Notes under the pieces: model-generated
Told to the model about the DNA's origin: nothing
Seen by the model: the letters and a program-made list of their open reading frames with translations, nothing else
Databases searched by the model: none
Assembly: GCF_900105535.1 (NCBI RefSeq)
Contig: NZ_LT629779.1
Span: 806,001-870,000 of the forward strand
DNA from: Pseudarthrobacter equi
GTDB lineage: Bacteria > Actinomycetota > Actinomycetes > Actinomycetales > Micrococcaceae
Direction: 5' to 3'
DNA: 64,000 bases
Position numbers and translations under genes: made by a program
In this document: positions 16,870-25,467 of the stretch, piece after piece
How the letters are laid out: every line of letters begins with the position of its first letter
Position numbering within the stretch: position 1 is the first letter of the stretch

Positions 16870-18921
16870 ATGACAGACGTCCTGCAGGCCCCAGCACCCG
16901 GACTCGCGCCGGCGCCGTGGGTCCAGCGCCCGGCGGGCCTTTGCTACGGCGGGGACTACAACCCGGAGCAGTGGCCCCGCGAGGTGTGGGTTGAGGACAT
17001 CGCCCTGATGCGCGAGGCCGGCATCAACCTGGTCAGCGTCGGGATCTTCTCCTGGGTCCTGCTGGAACCGCGGGAAGGGGAGTACGACTTCGAGTGGCTG
17101 GACCACCTTGTTGGCCTGCTCACCGATGCCGGCATCAGCATCGACCTGGGCACCCCCACCGCAGCCCCGCCGGCATGGTTCTGGAAGAAGTACCCCCAGG
17201 CCCATCCCGTGACGCGGGACGGAGTCACCCTGGGCCATGGTTCCCGCGGAATGGCCGCGCCCAGCTCGCCGGACTACCGCCGGGCTGCGGCGAACATCAC
17301 CGAACAGCTGGCGCGGCGCTATGGTTCCCACCCCGGCGTCGTCCTCTGGCACGTCCACAACGAGTACGGCGCCCCCGTCAGCGAGTCCTACGACGGCGCC
17401 TCCGTGGCGGCGTTCCGGACCTGGCTGCAGGCCCGCTACGGCAGCCTCGACGCCCTAAACGCGGCCTGGGGCACCCTCTTCTGGGGCCAGAAGTACAACG
17501 CCTGGGACGAGATCGACGCCCCGCGGATCTCCGCGAGCGTCAGCAACCAGGGCCAGCGGCTGGACTTCGCCCGGTTCACCTCCAACGCCATGCTGGAGTG
17601 CTTCATCGCAGAACGCGACGTCATCCGCCGCTACGCCCCCCACATCCCGGTGACCACCAACTTCATGGCCACCAACTGCTTGTCCCCGGACTATTGGGCC
17701 TGGAGCCGGGAGGTGGACATCGTGGCCAATGACCACTACCTCGTGGCGCAGCGGACGGACAACCACATCCTCCTGTCCATGGATGCCGACCTCACCCGCT
17801 CGCTGGCCGGGAACAAGCCGTGGATGCTCATGGAGCACTCCACCAGCGCCGTGAACTGGCAGGGCCGTAATATCGCCAAGCGTCCGGGGGAGCTGGCCCG
17901 CAACAGCCTGGCCCACGTGGCCCGCGGCGCCGATGCCGTGATGTTCTTCCAGTTCCGCGCCTCCCGCTTCGGGGCGGAAAAGTTCCACTCGGCCATGCTT
18001 CCGCACGCCGGAACGGGAACCCGGATCTGGCGGGAAGTCCTGGACCTGGGCGACGACCTGAAGAAGCTCACGGCCGTGAAGGGCTCCACCGTCAGCGCCA
18101 AGGTGGCCATCCTGTGGGACGTTGAATCCTTCTGGGCCCAGGACCTGGAGTGGCGGCCCAGCAACGAGCTGACCCACCGCGAGCGGATCGAGGCCTACTA
18201 CTCGGTGCTGTGGAACCGTGGCGTCGCCGTGGACTTCGCCCACCCGGAATCGGATCTTTCCGGCTACGACCTGGTGCTGGCCCCTGCCCTGTACCTCGTG
18301 GGCGAACCTGCGGCGGCCAACCTGCGCAACTATGTGCGGGGCGGCGGGCACCTGGTGGTGTCCTACTTCTCGGGCATCGTGGACGCCACGGACACCGTTC
18401 CCCCGGGGGCTTCGCCCGGTCCGCTGCGTGACCTGCTGGGGTTGGAAATCCACGAGTTCCTGCCCCTGCGCGAACACCAGGCAGTCCAGCTCAGCTCCGG
18501 CCGGGGGACCGGCACCATCTGGTCCGAGGAAATCCACCCCACCACCGCGGACGTGGTGGCCCGTTACCAGGACGGTCCGGCCGCACCGGGACCGGCCATC
18601 ACCCGCAACGCTTTCGGCAGCGGCACGGCCTGGTACGTCTCCACAGACCTGGACGACGCCGGCCTGGCCGCCATCCTGGCGGAAGCACTGGCCCACGCAG
18701 GGCTGTCCACGGGAGACGGGCACCCGTCAGGCCTGGAGGTGTCCGTGCGCAGCAACGGCGCCGACCACTTCACGTTCCTGATCAACCACACCGAGGCTGA
18801 CGCGTCATTCGCAGTCTCGGGACTGGACATGGTCTCCGGTGAAAGGGTGGACGGCGTCGCCGCCATTCCGGCCGGAACCGTGCGGGTCATCCGCAACCCG
18901 GAAGGTTCCAGCCAGCCCTAA
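16870..18921 (+). CDS. beta-galactosidase (GH42)
   Basis: 683 residues without a signal peptide, so cytoplasmic. Domain A is a TIM barrel opening LCYGGDYNPEQWP. The acid/base is Glu165 in HVHNEYG and the nucleophile is Glu322 in MLMEHS, both at the positions usual for GH42. A trimerisation domain (about 400-620, VAILWDVESFWAQ) and a small beta C-terminal domain (DHFTFLINHTEADASF) follow. It would release galactose from imported beta-1,4-galacto-oligosaccharides made by the GH53 enzyme downstream. The start is supported by AAGGAG ten bases before the ATG. It is divergent from the importer operon and ends at a strong terminator. Confidence 0.95.
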   Translation: MTDVLQAPAPGLAPAPWVQRPAGLCYGGDYNPEQWPREVWVEDIALMREAGINLVSVGIFSWVLLEPREGEYDFEWLDHLVGLLTDAGISIDLGTPTAAPPAWFWKKYPQAHPVTRDGVTLGHGSRGMAAPSSPDYRRAAANITEQLARRYGSHPGVVLWHVHNEYGAPVSESYDGASVAAFRTWLQARYGSLDALNAAWGTLFWGQKYNAWDEIDAPRISASVSNQGQRLDFARFTSNAMLECFIAERDVIRRYAPHIPVTTNFMATNCLSPDYWAWSREVDIVANDHYLVAQRTDNHILLSMDADLTRSLAGNKPWMLMEHSTSAVNWQGRNIAKRPGELARNSLAHVARGADAVMFFQFRASRFGAEKFHSAMLPHAGTGTRIWREVLDLGDDLKKLTAVKGSTVSAKVAILWDVESFWAQDLEWRPSNELTHRERIEAYYSVLWNRGVAVDFAHPESDLSGYDLVLAPALYLVGEPAAANLRNYVRGGGHLVVSYFSGIVDATDTVPPGASPGPLRDLLGLEIHEFLPLREHQAVQLSSGRGTGTIWSEEIHPTTADVVARYQDGPAAPGPAITRNAFGSGTAWYVSTDLDDAGLAAILAEALAHAGLSTGDGHPSGLEVSVRSNGADHFTFLINHTEADASFAVSGLDMVSGERVDGVAAIPAGTVRVIRNPEGSSQP

Positions 18922-18927
18922 AGACCG

Positions 18928-18959
18928 CCGGCCGGGGCCGCCCAGGCCCCGGCCGGTTT
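18928..18959 (+). terminator. terminator after beta-galactosidase
   Basis: A perfect 12-bp GC stem (18928-18939 with 18945-18956), 5-base loop, then TTT. It lies 7 bp after the stop and before the galactanase ribosome site, so readthrough to the galactanase is likely partial. Confidence 0.75.
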
Positions 18960-19017
18960 CCACGCCTGGGTTCCACACCAAAGGCTGCAAGGTTCAACGT
19001 CAAGGAGGACGCCCCCA

Positions 19018-20709
19018 GTGATAAATCCCCGCACGACGCACACTCCCAGCAATCGACAGTCTGGCCGCATACGACTTTCCGGCCGGACGTTGCCCTCCGG
19101 CCGGACCCTGGCCGCCGTCACCGCGCTGGCCCTGGCAGGAACGTTGCTGGCTGCCGGTCCAGCCGCTGCGGCCCCGGGCAAGCCATCTAGCGTTGGACCG
19201 GCGTCCGTAGCCAATCCGGGCTTCGAAGCGGGAACCGCGGGCTGGTCCGTTTCCGGCCCGGACGGCGCGGCCACGGTGGAGTCCGGGGGAGCCGACTCGG
19301 CGCACCGGCTCACCCACTACCTGGCCTCGGACAACACGGTGACCACATCGCAGACCGTCACGGGCCTGAAGAAGGGGTGGTGGACCCTCCGCGCCTCGAT
19401 CAAGTCCGGCGGCCCGGTGGATTCCTCGCGCCTGGTCCTCTCCGGATGCGGCAGCGACGGTTCCACGGTCCTGCCCTCCACGGAAACCGATGACCAGTGG
19501 CTGACCCTCGCCGTCAGCGCCAATGTGGCCGGCAAATGCACCCTCTCCCTTACAACCACTGGGGCCGGGGCCTGGGCCAGCATGGACAACGTGACTTTCG
19601 CCGAAGGCCGCGTGGAGCGCACCTTCCGCGGCGCCGACCTCTCCGGCGTTCCCAAGAACGAGGACCACGGCGCCGTGTACGCCACGGCGGACGGCACCCG
19701 GGTGGACCCGGTGGAGGCTTTTGCCGATGCCGGCGCCAACCTGGTCCGCCTGAAGGTCTGGGTCAATCCGGCCGATGGCTACAACACCCGGCAGCAGGTG
19801 GTGGAGATGGCCAAACGCGCCCAGGCCCAAGGCATGAAGGTGCTGGTGGACTTCCACTACTCCGACCGCTGGACCGATCCCGGGGCCCAGGGCGTTCCCG
19901 CAGCCTGGAAGGGCATGTCCGCGGCAGCCATGGCCGACGCCGTGTACGCACACACCAAGGACGTCATGGCTGCACTGAAGGCCGCCGGCATCACGCCGTA
20001 CGCCGCGCAGGTGGGCAACGAAATCAACCCCGGCATGCTCTGGCCGCTGGGCCAGACCTGGGACGTTGATCCTGCGGACGGTGTGGACGGCGCCCAGTGG
20101 GACAACCTTGCCACCTTCCTCAAAGCCGGAACCCGTGCCGTCAAGGACGTCAGCCCGGACACCAGGACGGTGCTCCACCTGACCAACATCAACAACGGCA
20201 TCGGCGGGCTGACCTGGTGGTTCGATGAAGTCACCAAGCGCGGCGTGCCCATGGACGTCATCGGCCTGTCCTATTACGGGTACTGGCACGGCACCCTGGC
20301 GGACCTGCAGAACGCCGTGACCACCCTGTCCCAGCGGTACGGCAAGGACGTGCTGGTGGTGGAGACCTCGTACCCGTTCACCCTCGAGGACAACCCCAAC
20401 GCCCCGTGGGAAAACGTGATCGCCAACGGGTCCCAGCTCGTCAAGGGCTACCCGGCAACACCGGCGGGCCAGGCCGCCAATTTCCGGGCGGTCCAGGACG
20501 TGGTGGCATCCGCTCCAGGCGGACGCGGCATCGGCGCCGTCTACTGGGAGCCCGCCTGGACGTCGGTTCCCGGCAACGGCTGGGATCCGGCCGACCCCGC
20601 GTCAGGCAATGCCTGGGAAAACCAGGCAGTCTTCGATTTTGCCGGCCGCGCGCTGCCGGCGCTGGATGCGTTCGCCGCGGACGACGCCGGCACCTGGCAC
20701 CGGAAGTAG
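19018..20709 (+). CDS. secreted arabinogalactan endo-beta-1,4-galactanase (GH53)
   Basis: 563 residues starting at GTG with AAGGAGG upstream. The signal peptide is long, with a basic n-region then LAAVTALALAGTLLAAGPAAAA. An N-terminal carbohydrate-binding-like beta-sandwich (about 60-195, NPGFEAGTAGWSVSG to WASMDNVTF) is followed by the GH53 barrel beginning FRGADLSGVPKNED. The catalytic acid/base is Glu335 (QVGNEINPG) and the nucleophile Glu449 (VVETSYPF). GH53 enzymes cut beta-1,4-galactan side chains of RG-I to galacto-oligomers, which the adjacent importer and GH42 enzyme would then use. Acts outside the cell. Confidence 0.95.
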   Translation: MINPRTTHTPSNRQSGRIRLSGRTLPSGRTLAAVTALALAGTLLAAGPAAAAPGKPSSVGPASVANPGFEAGTAGWSVSGPDGAATVESGGADSAHRLTHYLASDNTVTTSQTVTGLKKGWWTLRASIKSGGPVDSSRLVLSGCGSDGSTVLPSTETDDQWLTLAVSANVAGKCTLSLTTTGAGAWASMDNVTFAEGRVERTFRGADLSGVPKNEDHGAVYATADGTRVDPVEAFADAGANLVRLKVWVNPADGYNTRQQVVEMAKRAQAQGMKVLVDFHYSDRWTDPGAQGVPAAWKGMSAAAMADAVYAHTKDVMAALKAAGITPYAAQVGNEINPGMLWPLGQTWDVDPADGVDGAQWDNLATFLKAGTRAVKDVSPDTRTVLHLTNINNGIGGLTWWFDEVTKRGVPMDVIGLSYYGYWHGTLADLQNAVTTLSQRYGKDVLVVETSYPFTLEDNPNAPWENVIANGSQLVKGYPATPAGQAANFRAVQDVVASAPGGRGIGAVYWEPAWTSVPGNGWDPADPASGNAWENQAVFDFAGRALPALDAFAADDAGTWHRK

Positions 20710-20739
20710 GCCTCCGCGCCACGGGGCGCGGCAGGAAAA

Positions 20740-20780
20740 GGACGCCGACGGCGGGAGCCCACCTCCCGCCGTCGGCGTCC
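20740..20780. terminator. bidirectional terminator between convergent genes
   Basis: A perfect 17-bp stem (20740-20756 with 20764-20780) with a 7-base loop lies between the galactanase stop and the stop of the minus-strand epimerase. AAAA precedes it, giving a T-run on the minus strand. Confidence 0.85.
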
Positions 20781-20819
20781 TGCCAATTCCTGCGTGTTCC
20801 TCTTGGTCCCTGCGTGGCG

Positions 20820-21875
20820 CTAGGGCGCGCCGCCCACGGCCCATTTTGTGAGGGTGTCGCTGAGGTCCATGTAGGACTGGTCCACCTGCTGCAGCTCCGG
20901 GTTGGCGTCGTACCACTGGACGATTTCCCGGGCACCATCGGCGAACGGGATGGTGGCGGTGTACTCCGGCACCAGGGACTTGATCTTGGTGTTGTCGAAC
21001 ACCACCGAGTGCGACCTGTCGCCCAGCAGGTTGGGCCCGAGTTCCGGGCTGTGGGCCGCTATGGTTTCCGAGGCCACGTGCACCAGTTCCGGCTCAGCCA
21101 CCCCGGCAGCCCGGGCGAACAGCCGGTAGATCTGGTTCCACGGCAGGTACTCGTCAGAGGTGATCGTGTAGCTTTCACCCACCGCCTGCGGCCTGCCGAG
21201 CAGACCCACGAAGGCCTTGGCAAAGTCCTTGCTGTGGGTCAGCGTCCACAGCGAAGTCCCGTCGCCGTGGACCATAACGGGGAGGCCGGCGCGCATCCGG
21301 TGGATGTCCGTCCAGCCGCCCACCATGGCGATTTTGGTCCGGTCATAGGTGTGGGAGGGGCGCACCACAGTGAGCGGGAAATCCTCGTCCCGGTAGGCGC
21401 GGAACAGCAGCTCCTCACAGGCGATCTTGTCCCGTGAGTACTGCCAGGACGGGTTCTTCAGCGGCGTTGATTCCAGGATGGGCAACCGGGTGGGTGGCTT
21501 CTGGTACGCCGACGCGGAACTGATGAACACGTACTGTCCGGTCCGGCCGCGGAACAGCTCGAGCCCGGCCTGGGCCTGGTCCGGGGTGTACGAGATAAAG
21601 TCCGCAACGGCGTCGAACTCCCGGCCGCCCAGCACCTTCCTAACCGACGCCGGGTGCCGGACGTCCGCGTGCAGGACCTCCGCTCCGTCCGGGACCGGGC
21701 GGTTGGACCGGCCCCGGTTCAGGATGGTGAGCCGGTGGCCCAGCGCGACGGCGTGTTCAGCCGCCGCCGCGCTGATGACACCGGTACCGCCGATGAAGAG
21801 GATGCTCCGCGGCGCTACCGTCCGTTCGGGTGTCCCGGCAACTGGTCTCCCGGCAACTGGCGGCGGGGTTACCAC
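20820..21875 (-). CDS. NAD-dependent epimerase/dehydratase family (extended SDR)
   Basis: 351 residues from GTG 21875; its start overlaps the stop of the upstream reductase. The Rossmann fingerprint is ILFIGGTGVIS (about 25-35). ISSASAYQ and later YSRDKIACEELL carry the expected SDR Ser and YxxxK pair, with the C-terminal substrate part (VVRPSHTYDRTK, TLTHSKDFAKAFVGLL). It resembles nucleoside-diphosphate-sugar epimerase-like proteins that usually act on sugar derivatives, but no substrate can be named. It is the last gene of a three-gene reductase operon (23675 to 20820). Confidence 0.88.
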   Translation of the reverse strand: MVTPPPVAGRPVAGTPERTVAPRSILFIGGTGVISAAAAEHAVALGHRLTILNRGRSNRPVPDGAEVLHADVRHPASVRKVLGGREFDAVADFISYTPDQAQAGLELFRGRTGQYVFISSASAYQKPPTRLPILESTPLKNPSWQYSRDKIACEELLFRAYRDEDFPLTVVRPSHTYDRTKIAMVGGWTDIHRMRAGLPVMVHGDGTSLWTLTHSKDFAKAFVGLLGRPQAVGESYTITSDEYLPWNQIYRLFARAAGVAEPELVHVASETIAAHSPELGPNLLGDRSHSVVFDNTKIKSLVPEYTATIPFADGAREIVQWYDANPELQQVDQSYMDLSDTLTKWAVGGAP

Positions 21876-22840
21876 GCGTAGTCTTCCGGAGCGGTCTTGT
21901 GCCCCGGGAAGATGTGGTCCAGCCGCTTGAGCGCGTCCTCGTCGAGGGTGACGTCCAGGGCACGGATGGCGGCGTCCAGCTGTTCCTGCGTCCTGGGCCC
22001 CACGATCGGAGCCGTGACGGCGGGCTGGTGCAGGAGCCAGGCCAGCGCGACGTCCCCGGGTTCGTGCCCCAGGTCATCGGCAAGGTCCTCGTACTGGCGG
22101 ATCTGGTCCTCGTGCTTCTTCAGGGTTTCCAGGGCCCGTCCCTCGCTGCGCCGGACGCCGTCGCGCTCCTTCTTCAGTACCCCGCCCAGGAGCCCGCCCT
22201 GCAGCGGCGACCAGGGGATAAGCCCCAGGCCGTACTGCTGCGCCGCCGGGATGACCTCAAGCTCCAGTTCACGGCGGAACAGGTTGTAGATGGACTGCTC
22301 GCTGACGAGGCCCGTGTAATTGCGCCGGTGCGCTGCCTCCTGGGCCTGGGCGATGTGCCAGCCGGCAAAGTTGCTGCTGCCCGAGTACAGGATCTTGCCC
22401 TGCTGGACTGCCACCTCGATGGCCTGCCAGATCTCGTCCCACGGGGTGTTTCTGTCGATGTGGTGGAACTGGTAGACGTCGATGTAGTCCGTCTGCAGCC
22501 GCTTGAGGCTGGCATCCAGGGCGCGCCGGATGTTCAGCGCGGAGAGCTTGGATTCGTTGGGACGGTCCGTCATGGTCCCGTAGAGCTTGGTGGCCAGCAC
22601 CGTGTGTTCCCGGCGCTCGCCGCCCTTGGCGAACCAGCGTCCGATGATCTCTTCGGTCCAGCCGCGGTGGCCGGCGCCGCCATACACGTTGGCGGTGTCG
22701 AAGAAGTTGATGCCGTTCTCCCGCGCGGAGTCCATGATGCTGTGCGCATCGGCCTCCTCGGTCTGGGGGCCGAAGTTCATGGTGCCAAGGCAAAGGCGGG
22801 AGACCTGCAGGCCTGAGCGGCCAAGGTGGGTGTACTGCAT
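21869..22840 (-). CDS. aldo/keto reductase (YajO/AKR11-13-like)
   Basis: 323 residues from ATG 22840; the longer frame to 22966 overlaps the upstream gene and is unlikely. It begins MQYTHLGRSGLQVSRLCLGTMNFG, typical of the larger aldo/keto reductases. The tetrad residues are Asp48 and Tyr53 (FFDTANVYGG), Lys in VLATKLYG, and His in YQFHHIDRN. IDVYQFHHIDRNTPWDE and LYSGSSNFAGW are further family landmarks. NADPH-dependent reduction of aldehydes or sugars is likely; the substrate is unknown. It lies 13 bp after the preceding reductase stop. Confidence 0.93.
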   Translation of the reverse strand: MQYTHLGRSGLQVSRLCLGTMNFGPQTEEADAHSIMDSARENGINFFDTANVYGGAGHRGWTEEIIGRWFAKGGERREHTVLATKLYGTMTDRPNESKLSALNIRRALDASLKRLQTDYIDVYQFHHIDRNTPWDEIWQAIEVAVQQGKILYSGSSNFAGWHIAQAQEAAHRRNYTGLVSEQSIYNLFRRELELEVIPAAQQYGLGLIPWSPLQGGLLGGVLKKERDGVRRSEGRALETLKKHEDQIRQYEDLADDLGHEPGDVALAWLLHQPAVTAPIVGPRTQEQLDAAIRALDVTLDEDALKRLDHIFPGHKTAPEDYAW

Positions 22841-22853
22841 TGGAGAGACCTTT

Positions 22854-23675
22854 CTACATCTGGGTAAAGGACGCGACGGCGGGATCCGAGCCAATGCGGG
22901 CGCCCGACTCCAGGGCGGTGATGCTGGCCAGTTCGTCGTCGGAAAGCGTGAGGGAGGACGCGGCAAAGTTCTCGCGCATGCGCTCGGGGTTCACGGTTTT
23001 GGGGATCACGATGTTGCCTGAGGCGAGGTGCCAGGCGAGCACCACCTGCGCCGTGGTGGCTCCATGGGCGTCTGCAATGGCCGTGACGGCGTTGCCGTTC
23101 AGGTCCCCGCCCTGCCCCAGCGGGCTGTAGGCCTCCACCTCGATGCCCAGGCTCCGGCACTTGGCTGCGAGGTCCGCCTGCTGGTAGCTGGGGTGCAGTT
23201 CGATCTGGTTCACGGCGGGGACGATTTCGGACGATTCCAGCAGGGTGTCCAGGTGGTCTGAGAGGAAGTTGGAGACGCCGATGGCCCGGATCTGCTTGTT
23301 GTCGTAGAGCCGTTCCAGTTCCTTCCAGGCCTGGACGAACACTCCCTGCGACGGGACGGGCCAGTGGATGAGGTAGAGGTCGACGAAGTCGACTCCCAGC
23401 GCCTTGCGGCTGTTCTGGAATGCCTCCTGGGCCTTGCCCTGCTCGCCGTTCCGGAGCTTGGTTGTGACGAAGATGTCCTCGCGCGGGAGGCCCGTCGCCG
23501 CGATGGCGGCGCCAACACCTGCCTCGTTTCGGTACCCGGCAGCCGTATCGATGTGCCGGTAACCTGCCTCGAATGCGTCCTCAACGATCCGCTGGGTATC
23601 TTCCGGCGGGACCTGGAAAACGCCGAGGCCAAGCTGGGGGATGGTGACGCCGTTGTTCAGTGTCAGCTCTGACAT
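22854..23675 (-). CDS. aldo/keto reductase (2,5-diketo-D-gluconate reductase-like)
   Basis: 273 residues with the full catalytic tetrad: Asp43 (HIDTAAGY), Tyr48, Lys73 (VTTKLRNG) and His104 (LIHWPVP). IRAIGVSNF and IVIPKTVNPERMREN mark the strand/cofactor segments. It is similar to the protein at 8801-9634. It is first in the reductase operon and divergent from an XRE regulator at 23870, a common arrangement in which the regulator controls the reductase. Confidence 0.93.
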   Translation of the reverse strand: MSELTLNNGVTIPQLGLGVFQVPPEDTQRIVEDAFEAGYRHIDTAAGYRNEAGVGAAIAATGLPREDIFVTTKLRNGEQGKAQEAFQNSRKALGVDFVDLYLIHWPVPSQGVFVQAWKELERLYDNKQIRAIGVSNFLSDHLDTLLESSEIVPAVNQIELHPSYQQADLAAKCRSLGIEVEAYSPLGQGGDLNGNAVTAIADAHGATTAQVVLAWHLASGNIVIPKTVNPERMRENFAASSLTLSDDELASITALESGARIGSDPAVASFTQM

Positions 23676-23869
23676 GGTGCTCCTTGAATGATGCTGGGAT
23701 CGGTGCCGTTGGCTCGACGGGGGAGAAAGCGGTTTCCGCTGGCTCAGTACTGAGCCTATGCACTTTTGCCCGCCACGTCAGCAGGTAACCGTGATCCTGT
23801 TTTTCCTAGGACTGGCAGTCCTACCTTCGGTGTAGGAGGAGTGCCGGACGGGCGGGCAGAATGGTCAGC

Positions 23870-24769
23870 ATGGGTCAAAGTGCCGAGTTCGGAAAATTCC
23901 TCAAAGCCATGCGCTCGCGCCTGACACCCGAGGACGCCGGCGCCGGGCCCACCACGGGTGCCCGCCGAGTGCCGGGGCTGCGGCGCGAGGAAGTAGCCCG
24001 CCTGGCGGGAGTCAGCACGGACTACTATGTCCGGCTCGAACAGGGCCGCAACATCCATCCTTCCCGGAACGTCCTTGACGCAGTGTCGCGGGCATTGCGG
24101 CTGGACAGCAGCGAGCATGCGCACATGATGGACCTGCTGGAGAACTGCGCCGCCAACCCGCGGACGCCCGGCCCGGCAGCCCAGGGGGTGCGGCCGGGGC
24201 TGCGGCAACTGCTCGAGGCTGTGGGCGATGTGCCCGCGCTGCTGCTGGGCCGCCGCAACGACGTCCTCGCCGGCAACAGGATGGCGTACCTGCTGTTCAC
24301 CGATTTCCCCTCGCTGCCCGCGGCCGAGCGGAACCTCACCCGCTGGCTCATTCTTGATCCGGCGGCCCGGGAACTGTTCCGCGACTGGAAGACGTTGGCG
24401 GCCGAGGCTGCCGGTGCGCTGCGGCTCGATGTGGGCCGCCACCCGAACGATCCACAGGCCAACCAGCTGGTGGGGGAGCTCGCGGTGAACAGCGAACAGT
24501 TCCGGCAGTGGTGGGCCGGGCACCGGGTGGCCAGCCGGTCCGCGGGGATCGTGCGCCTGCATCACCCCACCGTGGGAGACCTCGAACTGAACTTTGAAAG
24601 CCTCGCCCTCCCCGACGACCCCGACCAGGTGCTGAGGGTTTATTCAGCGAAACCGGGCTCGCCGTCGTCGGACGCGTTGGCCCTGCTGGGCAGCCTGGGC
24701 GCGGGCGAGGCGCCGTCCGAACGGGAGCGGGCAGCCGAGGTTCCGCCGACCGACGTCGCAGAGCCCTAA
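23870..24769 (+). CDS. XRE-family regulator with MmyB-like C-terminal ligand domain
   Basis: 299 residues from ATG 23870 (ATG 23861 is an alternative start). The N-terminal helix-turn-helix is LRREEVARLAGVSTDYYVRLEQGR (about 39-62). The larger C-terminal part (LLEAVGDVPALLLGRRNDVLAGNRMAYLLF, HHPTVGDLELNFESLALPDD) is the MmyB-like fold that binds small hydrophobic ligands. Such regulators commonly control a divergent oxidoreductase gene, which fits the reductase operon here. It ends 116 bp before a small unknown gene. Confidence 0.92.
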   Translation: MGQSAEFGKFLKAMRSRLTPEDAGAGPTTGARRVPGLRREEVARLAGVSTDYYVRLEQGRNIHPSRNVLDAVSRALRLDSSEHAHMMDLLENCAANPRTPGPAAQGVRPGLRQLLEAVGDVPALLLGRRNDVLAGNRMAYLLFTDFPSLPAAERNLTRWLILDPAARELFRDWKTLAAEAAGALRLDVGRHPNDPQANQLVGELAVNSEQFRQWWAGHRVASRSAGIVRLHHPTVGDLELNFESLALPDDPDQVLRVYSAKPGSPSSDALALLGSLGAGEAPSERERAAEVPPTDVAEP

Positions 24770-24885
24770 AAGCCTTGTGCGTTTGGCCACACAGAAACGC
24801 CTTGTTTGGCCAGAGATCCATTTTGGCGGCCCGCGGGGTTTCGTAGGCTTGGGGAACACACTTCTTCCCAAGGATGGTCTCAACG

Positions 24886-25095
24886 ATGAAACGCATCGCG
24901 CTGCTGAAAGAACGCCAGGCCGCTCCCGCCGGCACCGCCTCGACGTCCACCGGCTCGCACTGCCCGGTATCCGGACTGTGGAGCCCGGACCACGACCCAC
25001 ACACCGTGCTGTCCTTCTTCGAGGGCCACGTTTTTCCCGCGTTCGACGGCGTTCCCACAGTATGGCGGCGCCGGTCGCTGGGACAGTCCTACTAA
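24886..25095 (+). CDS. small protein of unknown function
   Basis: 69 residues from ATG 24886 (ATG 24874 is an alternative). It begins MKRIALLKERQAAPAGT and ends GLWSPDHDP, LSFFEGHVFPAFDGVPTVW and RRRSLGQSY. The SG-LW-P motif followed by a phenylalanine-rich segment and a tryptophan looks conserved rather than random, and codon use is consistent with a gene. AAGGA lies about 14 bases upstream. It is followed by a strong terminator. I do not recognise a function. Confidence 0.6.
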   Translation: MKRIALLKERQAAPAGTASTSTGSHCPVSGLWSPDHDPHTVLSFFEGHVFPAFDGVPTVWRRRSLGQSY

Positions 25096-25134
25096 AGCGA
25101 AGCCCACGCAGTACCGGCACAAGGGCTGTGCCGC

Positions 25135-25175
25135 ATGAAGAAGGCCGTGACCCCCGGGGTCACGGCCTTCTTCAT
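25135..25175. terminator. bidirectional terminator
   Basis: A perfect 20-bp inverted repeat with one unpaired centre base lies between the small gene (plus) and dodecin (minus). The arms end in AAGAAG and CTTCTT, giving U-rich ends on both sides. Confidence 0.85.
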
Positions 25176-25195
25176 CTGCTTAAGGGCTGGTCCAA

Positions 25196-25405
25196 CTATT
25201 CTTCGAGGCGGAAACCGATCTTGATGGTCACCTGCCAGTCCGCCACCTTGCCGTCTTCGAGGTGGCCCCGGACTTCCTTGACCTCGAACCAGTCAAGGTT
25301 GCGGAGGGTCTGGGAAGCCTTGGCGATCCCGTTTCGAACGGCGTCGTCCACACCTTCCGTGGAGGTACCGACAATTTCAGAAATGCTGTACGTGTGATTG
25401 GACAA
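25196..25405 (-). CDS. dodecin (flavin-binding protein)
   Basis: 69 residues, the usual dodecin size. MSNHTYSISEIVGTSTEG, then VRNGIAKASQTLRNLDWFEV and GKVADWQVTIKIGFRLEE reproduce the strand-helix-strand fold, and the Trp in LDWFEV matches the tryptophan that stacks flavin rings. Dodecins form dodecamers that store and protect free flavin, and coenzyme A in some actinobacteria. Translation starts at TTG 25405 with GAGGAG six bases upstream. Likely cytoplasmic and monocistronic. Confidence 0.92.
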   Translation of the reverse strand: MSNHTYSISEIVGTSTEGVDDAVRNGIAKASQTLRNLDWFEVKEVRGHLEDGKVADWQVTIKIGFRLEE

Positions 25406-25467
25406 CTTCGCTCCTCGTGATCATCGTTGCTCCCGGTTGCGGGCCGTTCCTGAAGACTAGTAGGACT

